DNA from: an uncultured Oscillospiraceae bacterium
Lineage (GTDB): Bacteria; Bacillota; Clostridia; Oscillospirales; Oscillospiraceae
DNA length: 64,000 nucleotides
Reading direction: 5' to 3'
NCBI GenBank assembly: GCA_950075865.1
Contig: CATMVA010000008.1
Location: forward strand, 1 to 64,000
Below the pieces are notes generated by a model that saw only the letters and a program-made list of their open reading frames with translations, made no database searches and was not told the DNA's origin. The position numbers and the translations under genes were made by a program. Shown here in pieces: positions 1-11,149 of the stretch (position 1 is its first letter; each line of letters begins with the position of its first letter).

Positions 1-101
1 GCTTCGCTGGGCTTCGATTTGGTTTTGGGCGCAATCTCGAAAGAAAATCGATTTTGACCGCTTACTCCAACATCAATCATTTTTAAAATCACAACAGGCA
101 T
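1..101 (-). other. possible 5' part of an unknown ORF running off the window
   Basis: An open frame starting at an ATG about 14 bases after a GGGGGAGG sequence reads MPVVILKMID and stays open to the window edge (33 codons). An ATG seven bases earlier has better spacing to the Shine-Dalgarno but gives only an 11-residue peptide. It lies just downstream of the ZIP transporter on the same strand. I recognise no family and it may be non-coding. Confidence 0.15.
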
Positions 102-121
102 ATTTCATGGAAACCTCCCCC

Positions 122-904
122 CTACCCCAGCGCCACATCTAGGATCATCATGACCGTAAACCCCACGGAAAAGCAGAGCGTCCCCAGATTCCAGTGGCTC
201 CCGGAGGACATCTCAGGGATCAGTTCCTCCACCACCACATAGATCATAGCCCCGGCCGCGAAGCTGAGCAAATAGGGCAGCGCTGGAACCATCAACTCCG
301 CCAGAAGGATGGTGCACAGCGCCCCCAGCGGCTCAACCGCCCCGGAAAGCGCCCCCCAGAGGAAGGCACGCCCCTTCCCCATCCCCTCACTGTGAAGCGG
401 CATGGATATGATGGCCCCCTCGGGAAAATTCTGGATGGCAATGCCCAGAGACAGCGCCAGCGCACCAGCGGTCGTAATGCCGCCCTCCCCGGTCAAAAGC
501 CCGGCATAGACCACCCCCACCGCCATCCCCTCGGGGATGTTGTGGAGGATCACTGCCAGCACCAGCATCACTGGCCGAGGCAAATAGGCCCTTGGACCCT
601 CCGCCTTGTCGGTATCCATGTGAAGGTGCGGTATGATATGGTCCAGCAGCAGGAGAAACAGGATCCCGATCCAAAAGCCTACCGCCGCCGGAACAAAGGC
701 CCAACGCCCCATACGCTCAGACTGATCCATAGCCGGGATCAGCAGACTCCAGATCGAAGCCGCCGTCATCACGCCCGCCGCGAACCCAGTCAGGCCCCGG
801 CGTACCAGCTGGTTCATATCCTTCTTCAGGAGAAAGACGCACCCCGCCCCCAAAGAAGTTCCCCAAAAAGGGATCAGCAATCCCCAAACAGTCCTGTGCA
901 ACAC
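122..904 (-). CDS. ZIP-family divalent metal transporter
   Basis: Membrane transporter that by family knowledge moves Zn, Mn or Fe into the cytoplasm. About 260 residues with roughly eight hydrophobic segments. The two metal-site helices are visible as HNIPEGMAVG and QNFPEGAIIS, the histidine- and glutamate-bearing signatures of ZupT/GufA-type ZIPs, and a later helix carries VVEELIPE. The ORF track starts at a GTG at 922, but the purine-rich GGAGGAAGGG lies inside that stretch, so a GTG at 904 (or TTG at 901) is the more likely start. It is monocistronic, behind a consensus promoter with an overlapping dyad typical of metal-dependent repressors. Which metal it carries cannot be read from sequence. 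Confidence 0.88.
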   Translation of the reverse strand: MLHRTVWGLLIPFWGTSLGAGCVFLLKKDMNQLVRRGLTGFAAGVMTAASIWSLLIPAMDQSERMGRWAFVPAAVGFWIGILFLLLLDHIIPHLHMDTDKAEGPRAYLPRPVMLVLAVILHNIPEGMAVGVVYAGLLTGEGGITTAGALALSLGIAIQNFPEGAIISMPLHSEGMGKGRAFLWGALSGAVEPLGALCTILLAELMVPALPYLLSFAAGAMIYVVVEELIPEMSSGSHWNLGTLCFSVGFTVMMILDVALG

Positions 905-940
905 TTCTGCCCTTCCTCCCACCAGCGCAAATTTTCCACC

Positions 941-998
941 CGACAGTTAGCCAAGGCTAACCGTCGGCAATGATAAACTATTCTTCCCATTTTGTCAA
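941..998 (-). promoter_or_regulatory. promoter and DtxR/MntR-like operator of the ZIP gene
   Basis: On the minus strand TTGACA (993-998) and TATCAT (970-975) are separated by exactly 17 bases. Directly downstream, over the expected transcription start, lies the dyad GTTAGCC-N2-GGCTAAC (946-961), extended by flanking CGAC/GTCG arms. The TTAGnC..GnCTAA form resembles operators of iron- or manganese-dependent DtxR-family repressors. The assignment to a regulator is inference; no such repressor gene is in the window. Confidence 0.65.
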
Positions 999-1058
999 GC
1001 CTTTTTCCCTATGTCGAGATCCCAACAACAAAAAAATGAAAAGGTATCCTATAAATAA

Positions 1059-1083
1059 GGAGCCGGCTATCACAGCCGGCTCC
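1059..1083. terminator. bidirectional intrinsic terminator
   Basis: GGAGCCGGCT and AGCCGGCTCC form a perfect 10-bp stem with a 5-base loop. T-rich sequence follows on the plus strand and a shorter T/A-rich run on the minus strand. It ends the flavoenzyme transcript that stops at 1106. Confidence 0.8.
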
Positions 1084-1105
1084 CTCTTTTTATTTCTTCC
1101 CGTTT

Positions 1106-3028
1106 TTACAGATTGGCCGCAATAAAATAGGAGTCGTTGGTGGCCTCCAGCACCTGGGCCACCCGCTTACAGTCCCCCACCATGGCCGTCTCGGGTGTAA
1201 TGCCGTAGAAGGAGAAAGCCAGATCCTTCCGGGGGCGCATCCCTACCGAAAGCAGCACATGGTCGGCAGGCAGAAAACGCTCCTCTCCCGTCTGATCCGT
1301 GACCACCACACCGTCGGGGCGGATCTCCTTCACAGCGGAGCCCAACATGGCCTTGGGCGGATTCCCGCTCTCCCGGATGGCATTGTTCAGCCCGTGGCGG
1401 TAAAGCCAGTTGCTCTTCTTGGCCAGGGCGCCCTGGGGCTCCACCACCGTAACATCGTTGCCCCGGTCGCTGAGCTCCAGGGCCAGTTCGCTGCCGATGG
1501 CGCCGCCGCCCACGATGACGATCCGCCCCCGGACTCTGTCCAGCTCAGGGTAAACGCTTACCGCCTGCCGGGCATACTCGGCTCCCGGGATGGGGGGCTG
1601 GATGAAATCGGCCCCCACCGCCACCATCAGCGCGTCCGGTGCAAGGTTGCGGACCAGCTCCGGGGTGGCCTCGGTATTCAGCCGGACCTCCACTGTGGTC
1701 CTGGCCAACTGGTTGATCAGATAGTCCCGGTATTTTTTCAGATCGGCCTTATGATCCCCGTAGTCGGCATAGCAGAGGTTGCCCCCCAGCCGCCCGCTCT
1801 TCTCCAGCAGGATGATCTGATGCCCCCGCTCCGCCGCGGTCAGGGCCCCCTTCATCCCGGCGGGGCCGCCGCCCACAATAACCACCCTTTTTGCCCGATC
1901 TGCCTTGGAAAGACAGAGGGGGACTCTGTCCTCCCGACGGAATCGCGGGTTTACCGAGCACTGGGTGTTAGCGTGCTCGGTGGCGATATGGTAGCAGTTC
2001 AGACAGCGCAGACAGGGCACAATGTCCTCCTCCCGGTCCTCCATGGCCTTCTGGGGCCAGTAGGGATCGGCCACCAGCTGACGGCCCAGCATGACGGCGT
2101 CCACCTTACCTTCGGCGATGGCCTTCTCACAGGCGTCAGGGTCGGCGACTCCCCCCACCACACTGACCAGAACCTTGCTCTCCCGCTTTACCCGGGCTGC
2201 AAAATCCAGATTGTACATCCGAGGCGTGAAAATGGTGGTGTGGGCGTATGTATTGGCCACATACTTGTCGATGGTGCCCCCGTAGCAGTCCATCCCGCAG
2301 GAGATGTTGACGATGTCCATGTCGTCCTCCACCGACCGGATAAAGTAGAGCATATCGTCCTCGGTGTAGCTCTCGGGCACCTTCAGCTCCCGACTCACCC
2401 GCACCAGCAGGGGGTAATCCGGCCCCACCGCCTTCCGTACGGCCCGCAGGGCCTCCCGGGCAAACCGGGTCCGGTTCTCCAGGGAACCGCCGTACTCATC
2501 CTCCCTCCGGTTCCACACCGGCGAGAGAAAGAGGGAGCAGAGGCTGTCATGACCGAAGTGGAGCATGACCATGTCAAAGCCAAATGCCTTGCCCTCCACA
2601 GCCTTCCGGCACATCTCTCCAATCTTTTGGTCCATACCCTTCCTCGTCATGGCCCGCATCCGGCCGCCGGTAAAATGGACCCCGTCAGAGGGTCCGTCGG
2701 CGCTGCCGTCCTCGTGGATATCCCCGTGGAACCCGATCTCCAGCATAGCCATACCGCCCGCCTGCCCCATGACCGACAGGACCTCCCGGCTCACGTCCCG
2801 CGCGTATTTCGAGAAGGGCTCCCTCTCCCCCGCCAGGCCGGAAAGAGCATACTCGCTCACCGCGACCACGGCGGCCCCGCCCAAGGACTTGTCCGGCAGG
2901 CTCAGGCCGCCATAGTTGGTGGTGGACAGCTGTACCGCCCTGGGGATCCCCATGGGAGCGGCGATGACCCGGTTTTTCAGCATGATACTGTTGACCCGAA
3001 GGGGGGAAAACAGCTTCGGATATTTCAT
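1106..3028 (-). CDS. OYE-family flavin/iron-sulfur oxidoreductase, paralog 1 (2,4-dienoyl-CoA/enoate reductase-like)
   Basis: 640-residue cytoplasmic flavoenzyme predicted to reduce an activated C=C or related bond with NAD(P)H. Residues 1-335 are an FMN-binding TIM barrel beginning MKYPKLFSPL, with the substrate-binding pair HFGH (157-160) and the DEYGGSLENR signature. An iron-sulfur cluster motif with cysteines at 339, 342, 345 and 357 follows. Two dinucleotide folds, VVIVGGGPAG (near 382) and IVIVGGGAIG (near 503), bind FAD and NAD(P)H. The cluster spacing CX2CX2CX11C is one residue shorter than CX2CX3CX11C in E. coli FadH. The gene follows the PRD regulator by 41 bases and is probably co-transcribed with it. 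Two paralogs sit in the divergent operon. The substrate is unknown. Confidence 0.85.
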   Translation of the reverse strand: MKYPKLFSPLRVNSIMLKNRVIAAPMGIPRAVQLSTTNYGGLSLPDKSLGGAAVVAVSEYALSGLAGEREPFSKYARDVSREVLSVMGQAGGMAMLEIGFHGDIHEDGSADGPSDGVHFTGGRMRAMTRKGMDQKIGEMCRKAVEGKAFGFDMVMLHFGHDSLCSLFLSPVWNRREDEYGGSLENRTRFAREALRAVRKAVGPDYPLLVRVSRELKVPESYTEDDMLYFIRSVEDDMDIVNISCGMDCYGGTIDKYVANTYAHTTIFTPRMYNLDFAARVKRESKVLVSVVGGVADPDACEKAIAEGKVDAVMLGRQLVADPYWPQKAMEDREEDIVPCLRCLNCYHIATEHANTQCSVNPRFRREDRVPLCLSKADRAKRVVIVGGGPAGMKGALTAAERGHQIILLEKSGRLGGNLCYADYGDHKADLKKYRDYLINQLARTTVEVRLNTEATPELVRNLAPDALMVAVGADFIQPPIPGAEYARQAVSVYPELDRVRGRIVIVGGGAIGSELALELSDRGNDVTVVEPQGALAKKSNWLYRHGLNNAIRESGNPPKAMLGSAVKEIRPDGVVVTDQTGEERFLPADHVLLSVGMRPRKDLAFSFYGITPETAMVGDCKRVAQVLEATNDSYFIAANL

Positions 3029-3069
3029 TTGTAGCTCTCCTTTCTGGTGTATCGCCCCGGAGCCTTCCC

Positions 3070-5016
3070 TTACAGGTTTGCCGCCCCGCTGAAGCCGATC
3101 AGGGTGTCGATGAATTCGTCAAAGGTGGCGCAGCCCATCAGCCGGTCAAACTCCGCGTCGTCACTCACATTCCGGGTGATGAGCTCGAAAATATCGGAGA
3201 AGAGATCCCGGTCCTCCTCCCGCAGGGTAAAGACAAAGGTAAGCTTGACCCGGTTGTCCCCCCAGCGGATGGGGGTATGGTTCAGGGCCACCGCGATCAC
3301 GCTGGAGCCGGCCCGATTGTCCAGGGGGTGGGCGATGGCCACCCTCCCGTAGGAGGAGGCCGCGATCCGCTCATGGTCATAGATCTTCTGCTTGAAGTCT
3401 CCCTCCACGTATCCCTGACCCGTCATCCGGTCACAGATATATTCGATGGCGTCGTTCTGGTCGGCCAGGGGCGCGTCCACAAAGAACAGGTCCTCATGGA
3501 AAAAGTACAGGATCTTTTCCCGGACCCGGTTGCTGATCTTCTCCTGCTTGATGGAGTCGATGACCGAAAACAGATTGCGGAAGTCGGCCTCGCTCATAAA
3601 GGGGTCAATGACCAGCTGGGTGATGCCGATGGAAGGCAGCCGCTCGGTGGTGACCACCAGATCCACATTGCTCAGATCGATGGTCCGGTCTATGGAGGTA
3701 TAGATGTTGGCGATCAGCAGATTGTCGGTGCAGACATGGGAGATCCGCTTAAAGATCCGCTGGGACAACAGGTTGTAGTCCGAGCAGACCAGCACGCAGG
3801 AGACCCGGTTGTGTACCGCGATCTGCTCCTGCATCAGCACCCCGATGTGCAGCGCGATATAGGCGATCTCGTCCTCGGGAAGCCACAGCTCGGTCTTCTC
3901 ATGGATGATGTTGGAGATACTCACCGCGATGGCGTACATAAAGGGGTAGGAATCCTTGATCTCGCTGAACTGCAGGTTGGAGATCCGAATGCCGTTGTTC
4001 AGCCGGACCAGCAGGTTTTTCAGATGGAAGGCAAATCGGATCAGGAAATCCTCATTCTGCCCGATCTGTATCCCGTAGATCCGGTCCACCGCGCCCACGA
4101 TGTCGTCCAGCAGGGACTTGATCTCGAGCCCCAGGATATCCCGCAGCTGCTCATAGCGAAGCACCTCCACCTGGGTAGTGACCGCCCTCGTCATCATCAA
4201 AACCGAGGCCTGGTAAATATCCCGCAGCGTATAGGGTGTCTGATAAACCTCCTTCAGCCGCTCATAGATGTCGTTCACGATGGCCCGAACGGCGGGCGCC
4301 CCCAACTCCTCCAGCACAGGGGTCTTTGGCCCGTAGGGGTCGGCCACCTCTTCCGCGGCCCCGTTGATCTCGATGGTCAGCCCCAGATGCAGACAGTAAT
4401 TTAAAAGGGAGTAGTCGTCCAGAAAGTACTCATGCTTCCGCAGCACTTCCAGAACGATCCCCTCCACCTCCTTCAGGTCCACCGTGGTAAAGACCTGCTG
4501 GATGCTGTCCCTGGAAAACCGGCTGGCCTGCAGCTCGTCGTTCACAAAGTGCATCACCGCCGAGCGCTTGTCCTTATCCAGCCCGGTGATGGAGATCACA
4601 TCCTTCCGGATATGGAGGGCCAAATGATACTCGTTCAGCTCGGCCCGCACCTTGGCCAGCTCATTCTGCAGGGTCTCCGGGGCAACACAGAGCTGGCCCG
4701 CCAGCTCATCGACGGTCAGCTTCTGCCCCTGTGCCAGCAGTCTGGTCAGGAGAATACTTTTCCGCTCGGCATAATTCAGCGGCGCGGCGCCGCCCTCCGC
4801 CTGTCCCATGATCTCCCGGGCCATGGCCCTGTTGATGCTGTACCCCTTGGCCGAGGATGTGATCAGCCCCGGATGCTCCTCGTTCAGCTCGGCCACCGAA
4901 TACTTGACGTTGCGGACCGAGATCCCCAGCACCTCCGCCAGCTCTCCCGAAGTCGTCCAGTCGAACGCGTCGATCAGCCGGTCCATGATTCGCTGTTTTG
5001 TGGACTGATTTGCCAC
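3070..5016 (-). CDS. PRD-domain transcriptional regulator with C-terminal EIIA domain (LicR/MtlR type)
   Basis: DNA-binding activator-type regulator controlled by PTS phosphorylation. N-terminal helix-turn-helix segments (around residues 5-120) are followed by two PRD domains (about 180-400), an EIIB-like segment with VLVCSDYN (about 410-490) and a fructose-type EIIA domain (about 510 to the end) containing VAIAHPLDN. Known family members are phosphorylated on PRD and EIIA histidines by HPr and their partner EIIB. The tracked ATG at 5040 has a poor ribosome site; a GTG at 5016 preceded by AAAAGGGGG is more likely. Divergent from the PTS genes, with a dyad between them, so it probably activates the PTS operon. 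It lacks the short RNA-binding domain of BglG-type antiterminators. Confidence 0.85.
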   Translation of the reverse strand: MANQSTKQRIMDRLIDAFDWTTSGELAEVLGISVRNVKYSVAELNEEHPGLITSSAKGYSINRAMAREIMGQAEGGAAPLNYAERKSILLTRLLAQGQKLTVDELAGQLCVAPETLQNELAKVRAELNEYHLALHIRKDVISITGLDKDKRSAVMHFVNDELQASRFSRDSIQQVFTTVDLKEVEGIVLEVLRKHEYFLDDYSLLNYCLHLGLTIEINGAAEEVADPYGPKTPVLEELGAPAVRAIVNDIYERLKEVYQTPYTLRDIYQASVLMMTRAVTTQVEVLRYEQLRDILGLEIKSLLDDIVGAVDRIYGIQIGQNEDFLIRFAFHLKNLLVRLNNGIRISNLQFSEIKDSYPFMYAIAVSISNIIHEKTELWLPEDEIAYIALHIGVLMQEQIAVHNRVSCVLVCSDYNLLSQRIFKRISHVCTDNLLIANIYTSIDRTIDLSNVDLVVTTERLPSIGITQLVIDPFMSEADFRNLFSVIDSIKQEKISNRVREKILYFFHEDLFFVDAPLADQNDAIEYICDRMTGQGYVEGDFKQKIYDHERIAASSYGRVAIAHPLDNRAGSSVIAVALNHTPIRWGDNRVKLTFVFTLREEDRDLFSDIFELITRNVSDDAEFDRLMGCATFDEFIDTLIGFSGAANL

Positions 5017-5081
5017 GGAAAACACCCCCTTTTGATCCATTCCCTATTATCAGGGCGCCATACCGGGAAAACAAGCGGCCG

Positions 5082-5140
5082 TTTTGCACCGCACCGGTGC
5101 AAAAGCCGGGATTGTTTCCATGCGGCCGATTTTTTATATT
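5082..5140 (+). promoter_or_regulatory. PTS operon promoter with upstream dyad
   Basis: TTTTGCACC and GGTGCAAAA are perfect 9-bp arms around a 5-base centre (5082-5104). Eight bases further on is a weak -35, TTGTTT (5112-5117), then 17 bases and TATATT (5135-5140). A dyad immediately upstream of a poor -35 fits activation by the divergent PRD regulator. The protein-site pairing is inference. Confidence 0.6.
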
Positions 5141-5174
5141 TAGGATATCCCAAAATGACAGGAGGGAATCCGAT

Positions 5175-5492
5175 ATGACTACGGAGGAAGTCTACGAGAA
5201 AGCGTGTGAGATCATCGCCTTTGCCGGCGACAGCAAGAGCTATTCCATGGAGGCCATTCAGAACGCCGAGGAGGGCGACTTCGCCGCCGCCGAGGAGTGC
5301 TTCCAAAGCGCCGACAAAGCCTTGCAGACCGCTCACAACCTGCACACCGACCTTCTGGTGGTGGAGGCCCGCGACCTGGGCTGCGTCCCGGTCAACATGA
5401 TGCTGATCCACGCCTCCAACCACCTGACGGCAGCCGAGCTGACCCGGGATTTTGCCGAGCGGCTGGTCACTGTTTATAAAACCAGATCCTGA
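5175..5492 (+). CDS. PTS lactose/cellobiose-type EIIA component
   Basis: 105-residue cytoplasmic phosphocarrier that passes phosphate from HPr to the neighbouring EIIB. The LacF/CelC-type helical family is recognised from IIAFAGDSKS near the N-terminus and IHASNHLT, where His79 corresponds to the phosphorylated histidine. The ORF track begins at 4998, but the ATG at 5175, behind GGAGGGAATCCGAT, gives the standard family length. First gene of the PTS operon, 18 bases before EIIB. Confidence 0.93.
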   Translation: MTTEEVYEKACEIIAFAGDSKSYSMEAIQNAEEGDFAAAEECFQSADKALQTAHNLHTDLLVVEARDLGCVPVNMMLIHASNHLTAAELTRDFAERLVTVYKTRS

Positions 5493-5510
5493 GGAAAGGA
5501 GGGAAATACC

Positions 5511-5822
5511 ATGTACAACATCGTTTTGGTCTGTGAGCACGGAGCCAGCACGGGGATGCTGACCGCGGCCATGAAGAAAGCGGCCGAGACCATGGGTGTG
5601 GACGCCACCATCAACGCCTACCCCTACACCAAGCTGGACGAACTCATCGACGGTGCCGACATCATCCTGCTTGGCCCTCAGGTCCGGTTCAAGAAGAAGG
5701 GCTTTGAGGAAAAGTACGCCGACAAGGGCGTAGAGTTTCTTGTGGTGGATACAGTCGCCTACGGCACCATGAACGGCGAAAAAGTCCTGAAGCAGACCCT
5801 GGAACACCTGCAAAACAAATAG
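5511..5822 (+). CDS. PTS lactose/cellobiose-type EIIB component
   Basis: 103-residue cytoplasmic protein that accepts phosphate from EIIA and gives it to the incoming sugar. The N-terminal strand and P-loop-like segment IVLVCEHGASTGML places the phospho-cysteine at Cys8, as in the CelA/LacE-B fold. The remaining alternating strands and helices fit the family. AAAGGAGGG precedes the start. It sits between EIIA and EIIC, completing a three-protein cellobiose-type system. Confidence 0.92.
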   Translation: MYNIVLVCEHGASTGMLTAAMKKAAETMGVDATINAYPYTKLDELIDGADIILLGPQVRFKKKGFEEKYADKGVEFLVVDTVAYGTMNGEKVLKQTLEHLQNK

Positions 5823-5847
5823 GCAAAACATAGAGAGGAGAAACATC

Positions 5848-7116
5848 ATGGAAAAATTTATGGAAAAGCTAAATAGCATCGTTGAGCCTCTGGCCAACTG
5901 GGTCTATAAGCAGAAGTTCCTGCTGGCCCTGTCCGAGACCATGCAGGCCCTGCTCCCCATCACGGTCATCGGCTCCTTCGCCTGCCTCTTTGCCTTCGTG
6001 GACATCGGCGGCTGGCAGGCTTTCCTGGGATCCCATCCTGTGATCCTCACGGGTCTCATGAATACCCAGAGCTGGACCCTCAGCATCATCGCCTTCTACA
6101 CCGTGGCCGCCCTTTCCTACCTGTACGCCAAACGCCTGGAGATGGACGAGCCTCTGTCCTGTGTCCCCCTGGCCCTGGCCGCCTTCATGCTCCTGACCCC
6201 CACCGAGCTCTACACCGCCCTCCCCACCGCCTGGCTGGGCCACAAGGGCATGTTCTCGGCCTTCATCATCGTTTTCCTGGTGGTCCGCTTCGTCAAGCTC
6301 TGCCAGGACAAGAACATCACCATCAAAATGCCCGCCGGCGTGCCCCATTATGTAGAGGCCACCTTTGCCGTGCTGATCCCCGCCGTCATCATCTGCTTCG
6401 GCTGCAGCTTCATTGGCCAGGCCGTCGCTCAAACCTCTGTGGGATCTATCCATGACGTGATCTACAACTTCATCCAGGCCCCCTTCATGAACCTGGGCAG
6501 CGGCTTCGGCGGCACCCTTATTCAGGAGCTGGTGATGACCCTGGCCATGTTCTGCGGCGTCCACGGCCAGTCCGTCGTGCCCTGGCAGCCCGCCCTGATG
6601 ACCGCCTGTGACGAAGCCAACGCCGCCGCTATCCGGGCCGGCGCCGCCATCCCCAACGTCTACGGCTCGGGCTCCATGAACATCATCCAGATGGGCGGCA
6701 TTGGCGCCACCCTGGGCCTTGCCATCCTGATGGTCATCTTCTGCCGCTCCAAGCGGTACAAGTCCCTCTCCCGTGTGGCCATCGTCCCCCAGATCTTCAA
6801 CATCGGCGAGCCTCTGCTCTTCGGCATCCCCATCATGCTCAACCCCGTGCTCTTCCTGCCTTACATGGGCGGCGTGGTGGCCAATACCCTTCTGGTGTAC
6901 GGCAGCATCGCCTTCGGCATCGTGGGCCGCCCCAACGGCGTGAACCCCTCCTGGACCATGCCCGGTCCCCTTCAGGGCCTGCTGGGCATCTCCACCCCCA
7001 TCCAGGGCGTCATTCTGGCCTTGGTCGTCATCGCAGTGGACATGGTCATCTGGTATCCTTTCGTCCGTATGATGGATAAGCAGGCCCTGGCCGAAGAGGC
7101 CGCCGAGGAAGCCTGA
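5848..7116 (+). CDS. PTS lactose/cellobiose-type EIIC permease
   Basis: 422-residue membrane permease that translocates a beta-glucoside-type sugar while it is phosphorylated. About ten hydrophobic segments are visible from residue 25 onward, with family features such as the VHGQSVVPW loop, a long GSGSMNIIQMGG stretch and FNIGEPLLFGIPIMLNP, the conserved CelB/ChbC segment that carries a catalytic-site glutamate. AGAGAGGAG precedes the ATG. The downstream phospho-beta-glucosidase argues for a beta-glucoside substrate, although the exact sugar cannot be read from sequence. Confidence 0.93.
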   Translation: MEKFMEKLNSIVEPLANWVYKQKFLLALSETMQALLPITVIGSFACLFAFVDIGGWQAFLGSHPVILTGLMNTQSWTLSIIAFYTVAALSYLYAKRLEMDEPLSCVPLALAAFMLLTPTELYTALPTAWLGHKGMFSAFIIVFLVVRFVKLCQDKNITIKMPAGVPHYVEATFAVLIPAVIICFGCSFIGQAVAQTSVGSIHDVIYNFIQAPFMNLGSGFGGTLIQELVMTLAMFCGVHGQSVVPWQPALMTACDEANAAAIRAGAAIPNVYGSGSMNIIQMGGIGATLGLAILMVIFCRSKRYKSLSRVAIVPQIFNIGEPLLFGIPIMLNPVLFLPYMGGVVANTLLVYGSIAFGIVGRPNGVNPSWTMPGPLQGLLGISTPIQGVILALVVIAVDMVIWYPFVRMMDKQALAEEAAEEA

Positions 7117-7137
7117 TCCATCCTCAAACACAACCAA

Positions 7138-7174
7138 AGAAGCGATGGGTTTGGGTCCCAAACCCATCGCTTCT
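7138..7174 (+). terminator. strong hairpin after the PTS genes (terminator or attenuator)
   Basis: An 18-base arm starting AGAAGCGATGGG is perfectly repeated in inverse after a single base, then CTTTATTT. It separates the PTS genes from the downstream small-protein/flavoenzyme genes, which show no clear promoter of their own between it and 7196, so partial read-through is likely. Confidence 0.75.
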
Positions 7175-7195
7175 CTTTATTTAGGAGGCATCGTT

Positions 7196-7438
7196 ATGAT
7201 CCAAATCGGAAGCTCCAAGCTCAAACAGGTCATGGAAGCTCTGGACGGCCAGACCCATGACGGCATCACTTTTCACGTGGAAGGAAAACCCCAGGGCCTC
7301 TCCTGCAAGCTTACCCACAACGGCGAAAGCGACAACGCAGCCAAGTCCGTCGTCAAGAAGGTGGTCGCCTCCCTCCCCGGCTGCGCCACCGCCTACCTGA
7401 AGGTGGATCTTCTGGACGAGCAAGGCCGCATCATCTGA
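7196..7438 (+). CDS. small uncharacterised protein
   Basis: 80-residue soluble protein starting MIQIGSSKLK behind TTTAGGAGGCATCGTT. The tracked start at 7145 lies inside the hairpin and is rejected. It has alternating charged and hydrophobic segments that fit a small alpha/beta fold, one Cys-Lys pair (SCKLTH) and a C-terminal YLKVDLLDEQG strand. No family is recognised. It lies 18 bases before a small membrane-protein gene and inside the PTS/flavoenzyme island, so a role linked to that pathway is possible but unproven. Confidence 0.7.
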   Translation: MIQIGSSKLKQVMEALDGQTHDGITFHVEGKPQGLSCKLTHNGESDNAAKSVVKKVVASLPGCATAYLKVDLLDEQGRII

Positions 7439-7455
7439 AAAGGCGGGACCAAACC

Positions 7456-7725
7456 ATGAAATTCTATTTAGGCGATCCCGGTTTTCAAAAGACGATGCGG
7501 AAGATCTATTCCTGGCTGGTCCCCGGCTTCTGCTGCGGCATAAGCATCCTCCTTCTGCTTTCGGGCGGATGGATCCCCTCCCTGCTCTTTCTCTGTGTCA
7601 CCTTGCTCTATCTGCCTATGCTGAAGGACTTCTGGGCCCGTTTTTGGCTCAAGGGCTTTCTGAAGGCCCTTCTGGCCCTAGCCATGGTCATCGGAGCCAT
7701 TTACAGCACCGGGCTCTACGTCTGA
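7456..7725 (+). CDS. small membrane protein of unknown function
   Basis: 89 residues with hydrophobic stretches at about 18-38 (including FCCGISILLLLSGG), 40-56 and 66-87, so two or three membrane helices with basic, aromatic connecting loops (KDFWARFWLKGF). It follows the small soluble protein by 18 bases behind GGCGGGACC and is 35 bases before flavoenzyme paralog 2. I recognise no family. Because of its position it could anchor or aid one of the neighbouring enzymes or the permease; this is speculation. Confidence 0.65.
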   Translation: MKFYLGDPGFQKTMRKIYSWLVPGFCCGISILLLLSGGWIPSLLFLCVTLLYLPMLKDFWARFWLKGFLKALLALAMVIGAIYSTGLYV

Positions 7726-7759
7726 CCCTCTCAATCACCCCTCGAAAGGAAGCGCTGCA

Positions 7760-11136
<3,377 letters not shown>

Positions 11137-11149
11137 AAGGAGGCACAAC

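Noticed and set aside
3277-4404. 375-residue plus ORF opposite the PRD regulator
   Set aside because: Antisense shadow; the minus strand carries clear PRD and EIIA domains.
5041-5174. BglG-type RNA antiterminator (RAT) site in the PTS leader
   Set aside because: The regulator is of the DNA-binding LicR/MtlR layout without the RNA-binding domain, and the dyad lies upstream of the promoter rather than in the transcribed leader.
7145-7195. N-terminal extension of the small protein starting MGLGPKPIAS
   Set aside because: It is a translation of the terminator hairpin; the ATG at 7196 has a proper ribosome site.
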